The position numbers and the translations under genes are program-made. The notes beneath the pieces are model-generated. The model had not been told where the DNA came from. It made no database searches and worked only from the letters and a program-made list of their open reading frames with translations. This document shows positions 1 through 13,911 of a stretch of DNA of 64,000 nucleotides, in pieces. This DNA is from Sesamum alatum (taxonomy: Eukaryota > Streptophyta > Magnoliopsida > Lamiales > Pedaliaceae): positions 51,457,115-51,521,114 of the forward strand of contig JACGWO010000002.1 of assembly GCA_034509735.1 (NCBI GenBank), in the 5' to 3' direction. The first letter of the stretch is position 1. Each line of letters opens with the position of its first letter.

Positions 1-2732
1 TTGAGTTCGCTACTAAAATAAATTTATGATACTCGATACCAACTCGATAAAATTAAACTTTCAAAATTTAACAATTTTTATTTTGAATAATTTAATTTTG
101 GATAAAAATAAAGGAAATAGAAAACATTTATAAGCATGTTTTCCGTTTTATAACGTAATATTTGTATATTATGAATGGAAAATAAGATCAAAATTATCAT
201 TATAATCATAGCAGTGCCAATGAACTTATTCCTTATATTCGATCTTTTATAATTTTATGGTCAACGTCACCGATATTACTTTTTTATAATTTTTAATCAT
301 AATTTACATATCTTTTATGAAAAATATATTTTATCAAATTATTAAGATGATTTTAATGGAATTAACGAAACAAAACTCCAGTCTCAAGGCACTAAAACAA
401 GTTTTCATTGCCAAAATGTTAAGCATAAATTGAAAATTATGTCAATGATACATTGCTTTTGATCAGTAGTAAGGTTAAAGGTTTTATAATAAGAGAGATT
501 ATGGGTTCAAATCCGATAAATATGAATATAGTTGACTCTATAATATTATTTATTTTTTTAATATATTGAATGATATAATAAATCGAATTTTAAAAAAGAA
601 AAAAATTAAAAATTATGTGATCTATAATAAATTTAAGATATGAGATTTTCAATTTTGAGGAACTAGTCACTTCTCATTTCCATTAGATATAGTCAAACAT
701 ACCAAATACAAGAATCGGAATTTAGGCAATCAAATTTCCAATTCACAAAATTCTTTTTCTTGAAAAAAAACAAATCTGAAATCAAATCATTCAAATGGAA
801 CCTACTAAAGCTAGATCATAATAGCAATCATGTTGTTCAAATTGACTTTAACACCTTCAATCACAGGTATCAAATAGTAACATAAGTGAGAATTTGTATA
901 AAGTGTTGCACTTACCACCATATTACTCATTCAATGCAATTCCAAATATAAAGGCAAAATTATTAATATACCAATTATTCATAGTAATAAATTAACAACT
1001 GTCATATTCATGAAATAAATATGGGTAGGTTATATTGTACAAACACCCCTTCAAGAAATGTATATGTAAGTTTATAAAGAACATAGGTGTTTGTGTAATT
1101 AAATATAATTTCAATGAAGGTCAATGTAATTTACTCCGTTTCACCAAATATATATATATATATATATACTATACATTTCTCAATTACTAATTGAACTCGC
1201 ATCGACCTCATTAATAACAAATTTTACATTATATACCCACTCAATAATAAATTTCAGACACAAATGCAGTAACATAATTAAAAATAATTATAGGTGGACC
1301 TTACAATAAAGTTGAATAGAATGATGAGAGGAGATATGGGAGCATGATTGAGTTTGGGTGAATTAATGAACTAAGGTAAGACATCATTTTCTTACACAGC
1401 ACAAGGTAACATTACCCTCCCCACCCATTATTGCAATCCCCTTTAATTGCGGCTACTAACGCCATGTTTCCATCAACTTAATTATCTTCTGCTGCTTTAA
1501 TTGTCTCACTAATCCTACGCATCATGCCAAATTATACTAATAATATATTATCAGGATTCACTATTTTTCTTATATTCGATATGTGACGTATTGCATGAGA
1601 TATTACTTTTTGAGTTTGATCTAAAAATTATGTCTCGCTAGAAAAAAGAGGTATCGGCTTAAAAGCCTTCCAAACTTCTCATTGGCAATCCATATGTGAC
1701 CGTTGCCTATATTATTAGCCTCAAGATGATGGGCTTAGGATGGACACATGTCATCGTTCTCATAGACGACGCCAGATGATGTGTTTTGCGATTTGATTAG
1801 TATTCCTGTTGTGTGATGTATTTCCACTCTAATTTCGTATAAGCCTCACAATTTTGTTCAAAAAGTATGTCTCACTAGGGAGAGGAAACACTGGTGTTTA
1901 AAAGCTAGTCAAGCTTACCGTTTGCAACCAATTAATAATGTTTTCCTACTTTAATAATCTATGTATAGGTTTCAGGGTCAAAATGTACTCTAAAAAATAT
2001 AAATTATTTACAAAGTGTTTATAAGTTATAAAATTACGTCGTTAGAAGTGTTGTTGGATTGAGAGTTTGTTGTTGTATTTAAAGTAGTAATTGTTAACAA
2101 TAATGCGATCTAAATATTACAATAACTTAAGTATCACGAGTCTTAATTGTGACCTTAATATGAGAGTAATTACCGCAACGTGGCCACATGAACTAATCAG
2201 TGTTGAGTATTGATTGTGATCATGCTAGAAATATACACCTTTTAAAATAATGATTAAATATATTCCATTAATTTTTAATAGCTTGATGTAATGAAAATAA
2301 TGTGATATACCAGTCTTGGTCAAAAAAATGACTAGATAACAATATTGGATGTGTAATAATAGGTAGATTAATTGTGATAATGTAATTCACATATGCATTC
2401 ATCATCACATACTTATTACCTTCCCTGATTGCGGTAATATATATCATTATCATTCATTGCATATCATTGAAATTTGAAAATCAACAACTCATCAACCATA
2501 TAATATTTAAAAAATATTTTTTATTATAATATCTATTCTATTTAGCATATACACGCCACGTGTATAAATTCTTTTCTGAAACAAAATATATGATATCATT
2601 CTAGTACTGTCCTCCCTTGAAATTATGATTTGAAAAATTACATATAATACCCATAAAATTTACTTATGTCTAACAAATAGGAATTGATTGAATTTGTTGA
2701 TGATAGTAACAAAAAATTCGAATAAAAATCCA

Positions 2733-2759
2733 CATTTTACCCCTGAGGGGGGTAAAATG
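2733..2759. repeat. Perfect 11-bp hairpin
   Basis: The arms cattttacccc (2733-2743) and ggggtaaaatg (2749-2759) are exact reverse complements around a 5-base spacer. The arm resembles the end of the foldback element at 58.8-59.2 kb, which also carries a 'gcattttac' word, so it may be a transposon end. A factor-binding palindrome is equally possible. Confidence 0.5.
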
Positions 2760-4581
2760 CATTTAAGCCGTGGATGGAGAATGGTGGGGGAGTGATGTGG
2801 GTTTTCCAATTCCAACAATGAGTGTTGCATTTGTAGTAAGAATGAAAAGTGAGGGAAGAGCAGAGCAGCGTTGCTTCGTTTGCCGGGAAAGAGAAAAGCT
2901 TAGTCCTCGTCCCCCTTTGCCTTTTCAGTTTCCCGCCAACACACATTCAGACGTCGTTTTCAACTTACCTTTTGTTCTTCGACGTTTTGAACTCTCCTCC
3001 AAAATCAAAATCAAAATACACACACACAAACAAACACACCTTCCTTCGTCTGCTGTCTCCCACTACTCCATACCTATAATTAAATGCACTATTAAATGCT
3101 TTTTGTCCTTCATTTTCACTTTTTCTATGCTTCCAATTTTACATTCATTTCGAGTAATGTTTTTATATATCCTAAACTAAGATTTTATATTGTGAGATAT
3201 CCTAAATAAATTGGAGTAAAAATTCATATTGGGACGCGACTACAAATTGAGTCATTTATAATTATTTATATATAAAAGTGGCGTTAATGACAAAAGTTGG
3301 CTTGTAAAATAAATTTTACTCAAAGAAAATGAGAAGACTAGTATTTTGCTGATATCCATTTACTGTTTTTTAAATTTCTTTTTAAAGTATTACTTATGTA
3401 GTATGAATTCAACAATATTCCATCTCCCGTATTTATCATAATAATTTCTTACCAAAATTAAAAGAAAAAAAGAAGAAGAAAAAAGATGGGTGAAATTCAA
3501 TGAGATAGAAAGTGATACGTACACAACATTCCACCATGGCTTGACCTTTAATAGAACCAGTTCCTAAATATCACACCAAAATCTAAAAGTTCGATTTATT
3601 ACAATATATATATGTATGAATTTGAAATTTTCAATAGCGTATCTTTGTTAATGTAATAATGGTTAGGCTTCAATTGTTTGGTCGTTGGAATGCTTACGAG
3701 AGTTTTAATTTGATTATATTAAACTAAACACAAATTAACTATACATGGACTACTCTAATAATAATATTGAATTATATGTTATGGTGGCGTAGTACTGATT
3801 ACTAAACTACTAAAATTTCCTTCTTTTTTTTTTTTTATCAGACATAATTCTTTTATATTCAATGGTTCTTAACATAACTGAGAATGTTGACAATCCGTGC
3901 AAGAATTTGATAGGCATTGTCAAGAACAAAATATGATTAAGTTTGAGACTTGACCGGCTAACAACCAATGTACCTTAGTTTATCTCCTTGGATAGTGTTG
4001 GAGGAAAACATTTCAAACCTAACTTGAGCATTTTTCTTGCTCCTGCCTAGCTATGTTAATTGGCAAGTTTCGTTTTACAACGTCCCCAATTTCATACTCA
4101 ATATATATTTATATGGTTTTTTCATATAATTCCTAATAGAAATATATACTCGTTGTATTTTACCCATGTTATATCCAACAGAAAGGACTGGGCATTGGTT
4201 ATAATCATTAATTTTTGTGTTTTTTTTTTATGATATGTCAAAAAAATACATCTTCTTTTCTTTTTTTTTTTTTAAGATTCAGACCCAGAGTGTGTAATGG
4301 GTGCATGTGTTTGGGAAAAACAAAAAAAAAAAAAAAAAGTTTAAATGAAGGCATCATGATATAATAATTGAAGCAAAGCTCCGGAGAAAGTAGAAGCTTG
4401 AGGTTTTTAATTCTCTGAACATTCGGCAGAATGACGATTTAAAAAAAGGGTAAGATAGTTCGGCCCATTTGGAACTGTCTTAATGTTAAGGTACATGATT
4501 TTATGTGGTTCCATTACAAGCTTGTGTTCTTGTCTATAATTTTAGATCGACGGTTGTCTTATATGCAGACTACAAGTAGTG

Positions 4582-4643
4582 GAAATTGAAATTGAAATTG
4601 AAATTGAAATTGAAATTGAAATTGAAATTGAAATTGAAATTGA
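4582..4643. repeat. Hexanucleotide microsatellite (GAAATT)n
   Basis: About ten uninterrupted copies of GAAATT lie in gene-free DNA. Such a perfect hexanucleotide run is probably polymorphic between individuals. No function is implied. Confidence 0.9.
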
Positions 4644-5893
4644 TGAACACACATCACATGCATCATCAATCCGCCAAACTATTATTCTTGTTGTAGATCA
4701 AGATGCATGCCACTAACTATTTTTTAATCTTTAGGGTTAAATTTAAATAAGCTTTCTCCCCTTCAATTATTGATTACGTCCCATGTTAATTATTCTGTGT
4801 AAATTTTTTTAATGTAATTTAGGGTTAATTTCATAATTCATTTTTTTTTTTTAAATATTTGATAGAAAGAGAGAGAGAAGGGTTTCTTTCTTTCTTTCTC
4901 TCTCGTTCGATTTGAGGTGGGCTCTTTTTTTTTTTTTACAAAAAAAAAAAAAAATTATATTTTCAGGGGTAATAATAATAAATAGATAAAGAAATAAATG
5001 TGTAGCATGCTTAGCATGCAATAACGGGAAACACAATTAAGATGGTATGTACATGCGAGAAAGCAAAATGAATGATTGTATTCAATTATTACAGTGTATA
5101 AGTTGGACATTATTACATTAAGTTATATAAAATTTTAATAATTAAAAAAAAGATTATGTTGGAAAAAGCTAAATTATGGGTGTGTGTGTGTGGAGGGACA
5201 TATCTTCATTGGTTCAACCAAAAAAGAAGCATTATGTCGGATGATGTATTTCTCATGTACTTTCTTCCACTATCACACACATATATATATATATATATTC
5301 TCATTTATTTCCCTGTAATTAATCCCTCCCATCCAACATCTACTCCAATGTACAATGCCATAATTTCACTATTCGTTCCACGAACAAGATTGAAATTATA
5401 ATAAGGTTGAAATTTTATGAATAAATATGTGATTACGGGTTTTAAGTTATATAGATGTGAATATTTATGTCAGTTTATGTAAATTTGTTATAATTTGTAA
5501 TATTTTATTATTATTTGTAGTTTGAATATTTTTTTAGGGATAACTGAAGTATTGACTTATATCTTAAAATTATTTTGATTTTTATTGAAACATAAGACTG
5601 TCAATGTTGCCATTGAGGATTGTTTTTAGTTGTTGAAGTTAAGGCCCTATAATAAAAAGATTATGGATTCAAATATCACCAAAATATGAGTATTACTCTA
5701 ATTTAAGTATTTATTGCTCTATTATAATAGTCATTATTGGATAGTTATGTATATTTGATATTGATGATTAATATATAATATTAATTATTGATAATATAAT
5801 TGTAACATGTTCAATCTCAAGAAAGACTGTCATTTTTCTTCCATATGTCAAAAGAATATATGAAAAATAGTTAGTGGGTCATGTTCCAACATA

Positions 5894-5937
5894 TAATAAT
5901 AATAATAACAATAATAATAATAATAATAATAATAATA
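5894..5937. repeat. AAT trinucleotide microsatellite
   Basis: This is a run of ataataat units with one interruption (aataacaat) near 5907. It is simple sequence in a gene-free region. Confidence 0.85.
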
Positions 5938-6164
5938 TTTCTTTTCATAGTTTAAAGAAAGAATACATAATGGAAATTATTTAGTGCAATGGTGTTGGAC
6001 TTATTGGGTCCAGATCATTTTGATCTTTGGTTTTAGGACATGTGATGGCCACAACATCTATGTTTGTAAGCTTAGTGGGTCCCTAAGTCCTAGATTTGCT
6101 AAGAATAACTCCACAATAAATATATTTTTAATTTATCTAAAATACAACATAAACATATATATAA

Positions 6165-6203
<39 letters not shown>
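6165..6203. repeat. ATT trinucleotide microsatellite
   Basis: About thirteen ATT units in a row. Translated, it gives only a leucine run, which is not a gene. Confidence 0.85.
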
Positions 6204-6204
<1 letters not shown>

Positions 6205-6279
6205 TTGTCTGGTCTATTTAATTGATAAAACCCACACACAATAAACTTAATTTCACTGATAGTTGTTTCTTTTTAATAA

Positions 6280-6452
6280 GGGATAATTATATTTATACCC
6301 CTCTTACTTATATTCTATTTACACAACTTACTCATGCATTTTGCAAATTTAAACATATACCCATAAATCAATAATAGTTTTTGTAATTACACCAAAATAT
6401 GAGTGATTTATGTGAAATGACAGAAATTATGGGATATAAATATAATTATCCC
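6280..6452. mobile_element. Small foldback MITE (family A, copy 1)
   Basis: The left end gggataattatatttatacc and the right end are near-perfect inverted copies over about 21 bases, bounding a 173-bp AT-rich element with no coding capacity. The same terminal word recurs at 7188-7478 and 62633-62775. A target duplication cannot be called with confidence in this AT-rich flank. Confidence 0.65.
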
Positions 6453-7187
6453 TTTAATTAATGACTCAGTAGATATAATTATAAGTAGGTTCGTTTTCTG
6501 ATGATCTGACATTTTTTTTTTCATTTTTATTGATAATAGTGACTGAGACCAAATAACTAAAAATATTTACAAGTTGCAACGAAATGAAGAAATTTATTAG
6601 CCATGGCAATTTACGATGACAAATTGTTAATTATCGAGCTCCTTATATTAATTTAATATAAATTATTGGATTGGGTACCACTAATCCATTTAAAATATTG
6701 TAATTTCATCTTATCATTAAGTATCCTCTAACTAATTGTCATGCCACCAATAATGTCTTAATATAGTAATTTAATTAAAGTCTTATAAGCAAATTTCAGA
6801 TCATAAGTTTGAGTTTTACTGAATGTTCGAATATTTATCTTATTTTATATGAATTTATTATAATGTATTGCTCATTGAGATGCGAGTGTATTTAATGCAA
6901 CGGCTGATGAATTGTGAGCCCCAAATTTGGGCATGATGACTTGAAATTCGATGTTTGAACTTTGAACCCTAACCGGGCCCTATTCCTACACAAAGAATGT
7001 GAGGAAATTTATTTTTGATCGTAACAAAATTTATAATTGTGCTGCAAGAAGTTTGTGAAAATAATTAATTGTCTTCTTCATCTATGGGGGCTGGGCTTGT
7101 ACAGGAAGCCCGATTTGGGTTGGGGCCACACGCAAATATTCAAGACCCAATTAGCTGCAACAATCCCAACTCCATTAAAAAAAACAA

Positions 7188-7478
7188 GAGATAATTATAT
7201 TACATTCCTAATTTATAATTTATTTATATAAGTTATTCTTGTTTTTTGCGTAATTGCAAAAATTAACTTTGATAGCAAATAAATAAGGGTAGTTTATGCA
7301 ATTATGATGACAATTTTGGAAATATATGTGTAATTTTTCAAAGGTCAGGGGTGATTTATGTAACTGATGTTGATGATTTCGGTAAATATATATATATATA
7401 TATATATATAATTTTTCAAAAATCAAGAAAAAATTATGTAAATGAACCATAAATCAGTGATGTAAATATAATTATCCC
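7188..7478. mobile_element. Small foldback MITE (family A, copy 2)
   Basis: The ends (gagataattatattacat and the inverse of gtaaatataattatccct) match those of the element at 6280-6452. The interior carries a (TA)n run at about 7386-7411. It has no coding capacity and is probably another copy of the same non-autonomous family. Confidence 0.55.
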
Positions 7479-8260
7479 TAAAAATAAATAAACATAAAAT
7501 TTTGTAAAAGATTGTGGATTCAAGGATGATAATAAATGGAATATATCTTAGTTAATATTTCTTTGGTTTGAAAGGATCTTAGTTAGTGTTTCATTAATGG
7601 TCAATTTGGGAATTCAGGGATTATAAGCATAAATGATATATCTCTTAATTAATATTTAATGGTAATTCATTTATTGCAAAACTTTATAGTATGAATATAT
7701 TCGTTTGCAAACCATGCTTCTATTAAATTTTACACTATTTCTTTTATTTAAATAGAAGTACATTTATATTTTATATGTGAGTGTATGCAATTTATAGATA
7801 GTTACAGATATATATTAACAGGCACAACAAATTCAAAAATCAAAAACTAGTAACCATAATTGTAATCGAGTGGAATCGTGATCGAAAAAATACAACCGGA
7901 GACCCTGTCCCAAGACTAATTTATGATTTCAAAATGGGATTTAACTGAAACAAATTCTTACCCAAATAAGGTTTGTGTGAATCAAACCAATTACATAATA
8001 AGTGTATTACACTTATCATATGATTGATCATTTTTTTTACAATTGTACACCAATTATATAATAAATGTATTACACGTCTGACCAAACCTGGTTTGAGTTT
8101 AGAATTTCCCAACAAGTTCAGACAAGTTTGAGTTTTACCATCTGTATCCAAATAGGTGGGGCATAAAAATCGAAAATTGATAGTAGGATGATGTAATAAC
8201 AGTATCTAATTACAGCAATAAAGTACAATTATAGCTGATGATAATATAATACAACAAGGG

Positions 8261-9278
8261 CGGGGGCGGAGAAGCATTAACATCAGTTGAGACTATATAC
8301 AAGAGTCATGTACAGGTAAGTTAAAAAGAGATGGCCCGATTAACATGTGCATAGGATGAAACAAACAATGTCACGAGGAAACATTCTTACAGGGTTGTCT
8401 TGATTGATTCCTCCTTCAAGCAATAATATTTTCACAAGGAAAAGAACCCAGACGGGTTGCTTCGATTACCTCCCTTCTCAAGAGAAATCTGCATGGCAAT
8501 TTTAACACAGAGATCATAAGAGCAGAAATGTGCGTAAACTAGTGCTTCCAGCAACTGCCTTCTCTCTAATTCATACATCAAAAAAGTGTGTGTTTTTGTG
8601 GAATTGTCACCGTTGAGAGTTTTTTTCGTTTCATATGATCAAGAAGATGTAAGCACCAGACTAGCACAAGGGAACGAGATAAAATGGTCTACAAAACGGT
8701 GAGATGTGGTAGAATTGCAGTGTTCAGGAGGAATGATGGCACAACATCCGTGTTCAATTTCACACAATATAGATATGATTTGTAAAGGGCCGAACTGTAA
8801 CATTATAAAGGACCAATTGAGAACAAAACTCTTTCTGAACTGCAGTGAAAATACTCAGAACAAGAAATCAGTTTGAGGAAACACGAGTAGTGTATCAGTG
8901 ATTGGATTTGCATGCAGTCCCTCTGTTGACACTTAAATATTCTCATTCCTATTTTGAGATTTCCACAAATAATGTTTTCCGTGCTCTAAATACATAGTTT
9001 AACTTCCCATGACTTCCCTTCGCTTAACTACAAGATGAAACATTCATAGACACCACTTTCGAGGATAACAAATGTCAAGATGCACGAGCTGCACAGATAC
9101 TACGTTCTTAATTAGACCTCGTAAACTGACCAATGTAGCAAGCAGACCAAGGTAACATCATATAGTCAAGAACAGAGCACCAACGTAGAAACTTACAGAC
9201 ATGCAATACTTAGCAAAATCAACAGCTAATTCACAAAGTTGTTCAACTGTACTGTGGTCATATTGCAAATGGAACAAG
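8261..9278 (-). other. Region downstream of GC1 stop, likely 3' UTR or downstream transcript
   Basis: The base composition is less AT-biased than in the flanking intergenic DNA, but no exon-like open frame is seen on either strand. It directly follows the stop codon of the GC1 gene on the minus strand, so part of it is probably 3' untranslated sequence. I could not place the polyadenylation site. Confidence 0.35.
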
Positions 9279-12200
9279 CTACACAGTTTGTAAATTTACC
9301 AGCAGAAGATCTTCATCTGTACCAAAAGACTTATGGGCCTGTTCTAAACACCACGATGTAACCCTCTCATGTTTCCTGCAAAACGAACTTCATAAGCTGA
9401 ATAAAGTTTAACAAGCTTAGTCATTATATTAAACCAAAACTGGGACTCAAAATAACCAAAAACCTATAAAATCTGAAGATATTCAGTAACAATTTAGTCA
9501 GTGTTCTATTATGGCTTCTTCATCATAAATTTTGGGTAAATCAGAACGCAAATGGTTGTGTACAGCCATTACAAGAAAAGTTTTGATTAGAAAATTCAGT
9601 TCAATAACAAACTTTATAACAGAAACGAGCAACAACATATAAACTTATACAGAGATGCAGGAAAACTTAAGACCTTGAGCTGGCAGGATCTCGAATCTCA
9701 AACTCATTCGTAACAGCATCATAGCCACAAATAACAACATAGTGACCTGCAGGGCCAATGGTCTAAGTCAGCATGTAAGAAACCATTGAGAAAAACCTTG
9801 TTCAGATTGCACTAACTGAGATAACAATATTCTGTGAGATTTTGAGGCATACAAGAAATGAGATGTTTAACAAGAAACAAGCATGTGAAGTTCACATCTA
9901 AATACATGTCTTGAACTGCATATGCTCGTGCTGGAAAAAGTCATAGATGAATAAGGCTACAGGCACATTCTTATAAGGTAAAAGAAACTTGTAGCAAAAC
10001 CTGTAATGAGGATTTTACTGAATACACCAGACAAAGTAAAACACAATAGTAGCCCTTTGTACAACAAATTTTCCACTAAACCATTAATGTTATGAAACAT
10101 CCAGTTTCCAGAAGAATTTCTGCATAAAGGTCAAAGATCAACTAATTGAAATGAATCTGACACTGTACCTTAGAGGTATACTCTATCATACAGTCAAATA
10201 TTGTTAGCAGTCAGCAACAAGCACATGCACAAGCTGAGTGCAACTTACAACCAGATGAAGAGCAACATACAAGACTACACATCATTCTTACCAGTGTAGC
10301 CTGGGCTGCCACTATAGAAGTCCGAGACACAAGCATCCTCTAGCTGTGAATGACTACATCCAGGGAAAAGAGAACAGTCAAAATCTATATGCCCTTATAG
10401 TTCAGAAAATAAAAATGCTGCATGGATAAATGACAAACTACGAGAAGTAAGGAAGATCAATTAGTGTTGTTGACTTTTGACAAAATACACACGCAAACTT
10501 TTATATGTGGAGCATAATGGGGGTCGCTCTAGTGAACCAAAACTTGAAAAGGGAGAAATAAAAAAAGAGTACCCTACTTTAACATCTAAAGAAATCAAGT
10601 ATAACATACCTTAATTTATACTGATCGACTAAAGCAATAGCAACATATTTTCCAGACAAGATAAAGTCAGAAATCTCTTTGGCACTAACTGATCTGCACT
10701 GTAAAGAAGAGAATCTATGTCATGCATCGAAAAAGCAGCAATATGAGAATGGCAAGAAAGACCGATAAGAAAGAAGTAAATCATAAGTTGATTTTATAGG
10801 TGAATCAGCAAAACCAAGAGACCTACATAAGCAGAAAAATTGTACCAAAAATTCAGAAACAAGGCCAGGCAATCAGAAGTGCAGTCATAGAAAAGCTTAA
10901 CAGTTAAAAGAAAAAAGTCCTTGTCCTACACAAGCAGAGTTTGACCAATACTTCCATCAACTGTGATAAATTACACGTGCAGCTCAGAATAATGACCAGA
11001 ATTTGTTTCCCAAACTGTGTTACAAATTTTAATGAGAAACTAAAAAGAAAATTTAAGGTGTTGACTAAAGATGAAAGTTTCTGATGGCATAACAGTGATA
11101 ATATTTTTTTGTTTATCTGGCCAACAGGAAATGGATAAGGATCAAGTCCCAAAGAGTTCAATTACGTTAACCACCAAACTGGTTAGGTTGAAACACCACT
11201 TCACACCAAGGACATCTGAAACTTTTATTAAGTTTATCCTAGAAGCCTCCTGGAAATTGATAAGGGTGGAAATATGTACATATTCCTACATCGATTACAT
11301 ATTTAAGTATATAAAAAGCTGTTCAATGGAAATAAAGAATAGAAACAATTCTTTAGTATATAGTCAGTGGATGATTGAACAGAATAATTATTGCACCCAG
11401 TTTAATTGATTGTACCTCTATGTCGATTCCAGCTTCACGCGCTTCCTGGAACAGCATATTTACTCGTACAAGATCATTGGGCAATTGGTCCTGCAAAACG
11501 ATATCTTTTCACATTGAAAGTAAATCTAAATAAGTTCTTAAATAAACAAGTAAATCATGTCAAGACAAAGCCACTTTCTGGTGAAAACAGCTCAAAATCA
11601 TCAAGGATCAGTCATAAATGAAATTGATTGCACAGAAACGATATCGAAACAGGGAGAGGAGGGGGGGGGGGGGGGGGGGGCAAGGGGGAGTGGGCGAGAG
11701 GGAAGCATCCTTTTCTTCAATGGATAACGTCCATGCCCTCAGAGAAAAACTACTTTTAGCAACCTCATTGGATTTACAAGCCATAAATAAAAGTATATAA
11801 GAAATAAAAAGAACAGACTGGTCTTCTACCTTGTTTGTTTTTCTTATTCTGGTTCTTATCATCTTGCATTCAACAAACAGCGTGAAAATTTTGATATTGC
11901 ATTGATATCATTGACCACATTGAAATCATTGAAATGTATTCTTCAGAATCCAGCCAATGTAACTCAGAAATGCAAATAGTTTACTCACATATAAAAAGAT
12001 CTATAATAAGAATGGATGTTTTACCTTGTAAAATGTCTCGACAGAAAAATCTGGATTTGCTCCTAATGTAACTGTGCAGTATGTAAATCTCACAGAAAAC
12101 TTCTGCAGCAAATATGCTAAATCAACAGTCCAAATACTGAAAATACACAGTGCAATAGGCTATCAGAAGAATATTCAAATCAGTCAAACATTTGCATGAC

Positions 12201-13911
12201 TATATCATCATTATCATCACTTTTTGTCTCACACATGGTACAAATGGATTAGCACAGGGAACAAGTAAAAAAGACAATATAACTAAGACAAATTTCTGGA
12301 AATGGAATTAGATATGCAATTGAGCATTACCCTATGGCTATATTACATTTGCTTCCTTTATTTAACTATACTGGTTTGTTAGAAGATTCGACAAGCTCCA
12401 CTTCAGATAATTCAATATAAATAAATTATCTGTTGTCCGAGATCATTTTGGAGATATCTAGGCCATATTGACAGAGCACATTCCACAGGTCGTTTAGGGT
12501 AGCATTAGGTTTTCCTACTTGGCTGTGGTCCACCGTGTTCATGAGCTAGTCAGCATTTAAAGAAATGGTACTGTCAGAAAGGCGGTTCTGAAGTGCTTCA
12601 GGTACAGGATATATACATGAATCAAAGGCATTTCCCAGGTCAGTAATAAATGCTTATTGACAATCTCTTAACAGTGACTGCTTGGCTTCTCTTGCTACCA
12701 CATAAGCAATGATCGGACTAAGCCAGCTAACTTGATAAGCAAAAGATTAATAACCCATTTCCAGCATGTCTTGTAAAGGACGTCCATTTAACTTCTGGAA
12801 ATTAAATGACAATGCTGCATAACCAAAAGTACCAGAGAGAATATTGCAAGTAGTTTGACATAATTTTATTTTGTTAAGTTGACTTTGCTTTAAAGGAATT
12901 GGGACTTGCTTCGATAAACATTGCAAGAGCAACATATAACCCTGAAGCCCGCAATGTTCAAATGAACCTCCTAACTGGAACTTATATTACTGAGGTGACA
13001 ATGTTTAGAAAACCTTCTTAAAGGGGCATCATTTCTGAATATTTATAGCAAAGTGAAAGAGAAAATTCAAGTCTACAGGACTCAGTGCAAGGCCCATACA
13101 ATCCATTTACTTGGTCATTTCCACTTAGGTTTTGAAATGTTCTGCTGAGTACGCACACTCATAGGACAAGTACTTGCAGGAATCTCATGTCAGCTAAAAT
13201 TGCGGAATTATGATATCAACATACAATAAGTTATCCAAAACTACCAAATAATAAAATTTCCTCTTCTTTCAAGTTCAAGTGTTGAATTTCATCAACATTT
13301 CCTAGTTCTTCCAGGAAAGGAAAAGGATAGTTGGAAAAGAACAGAGAAAAGGCACAATACTACAACTTGTTCAGCTTGATTTCGTTGCATAACCATGGAG
13401 AATTTGCAAGAATATAATATGGTGAGAGATTTAAATGTTTCATTAAAAGATGGTACCTAGTCGTACGGCAAAGCTCTTCCAGTTCTTGAATGTTACAGTC
13501 ATAGACATCAAGAGCTCTCAAAATCATTAGAACGCAAGCAAGACCGCAATCCCATGTGTGCTGTTGGTTTATATGAGGGACCTAGCATCAACAAACATAA
13601 ATCAAATGATAGAGGAAGAACTAATTGATATACAGCTGAATCGAAAACAAAACTATATCAACTTACTGAAACTAGGATGGAGCACAGCGGCACCCTGAAG
13701 AAAATAATACATGAAATGCCACAGACAATGGAAGAAATACGAGACTTACTTCGACGAAGTGGGACAAGACAGAAGCTTCATGCTGGTCGTTGTTTGATGA
13801 TTCCTGGATAGAGTAGGCCTCAACAAAGTTGAAGTGATTTCTAGCCGGCCCTTCAAAATTTTCTTCATCCGGTTTCAAAAGTTTGTTCAGGAGGAGATGT
13901 ATAGACCACAT
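9279..13911 (-). CDS. GC1: Guanylyl cyclase 1-like protein (Guanylate_cyc_2 family)
   Basis: Eight coding exons on the minus strand: 13911-13750, 13581-13457, 12136-12025, 11490-11416, 10698-10610, 10353-10292, 9746-9674 and 9375-9279. They join in frame to 264 residues, close to the roughly 274 of Arabidopsis GC1. Conserved blocks are SHFVEVPH and TWDCGLACVLMIL (about 48-75), SIWTVDLAYLLQKF, GHYVVICGYD (209-218), EFEIRDPASS and SFGTDEDLLLVN near the C-terminus. Arabidopsis GC1 was reported to make cGMP in vitro. The Cys66, His210, Asp228 arrangement, with Gln60/61 ahead of the cysteine, looks like a C39-type papain-fold peptidase, so the cyclase name deserves caution. No signal peptide or membrane span is seen, so a soluble protein is expected. 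The stop (TGTAG context) lies within the last exon, as in GC1. Introns are long and one contains a 20-G run. Identity is firm; function is less so. Confidence 0.9.
11661..11680. repeat. Run of 20 G in a GC1 intron
   Basis: Twenty consecutive G on the plus strand, flanked by G-rich sequence, lie between GC1 exons 3 and 4. In the minus-strand transcript it reads as a C-run. Such a run is prone to length variation and to sequencing error. Confidence 0.85.

Larger units (their letters stand above)
1..8260. other. Gene-free AT-rich intergenic region
   Basis: I find no coding exon series, tRNA or rRNA here. Open frames are short and of AT-rich, low-complexity composition. What can be seen is a short hairpin, a hexanucleotide microsatellite, AAT/ATT and TA microsatellites, and two small terminal-inverted-repeat elements, listed separately. 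Around 2.77-3.08 kb the base composition is richer and resembles a plant promoter or 5' leader (pyrimidine-rich, CA-rich), but no coding sequence follows it. Around 1.6-1.9 kb two diverged stretches share 'ttaaaagc' and 'atgtctc' words, perhaps an old repeat. Confidence 0.6.

Noticed and set aside
4851..5036. Minus-strand frame rich in Lys, Phe and Leu
   Set aside because: It is translated poly-T, poly-A and CT-repeat microsatellite sequence.
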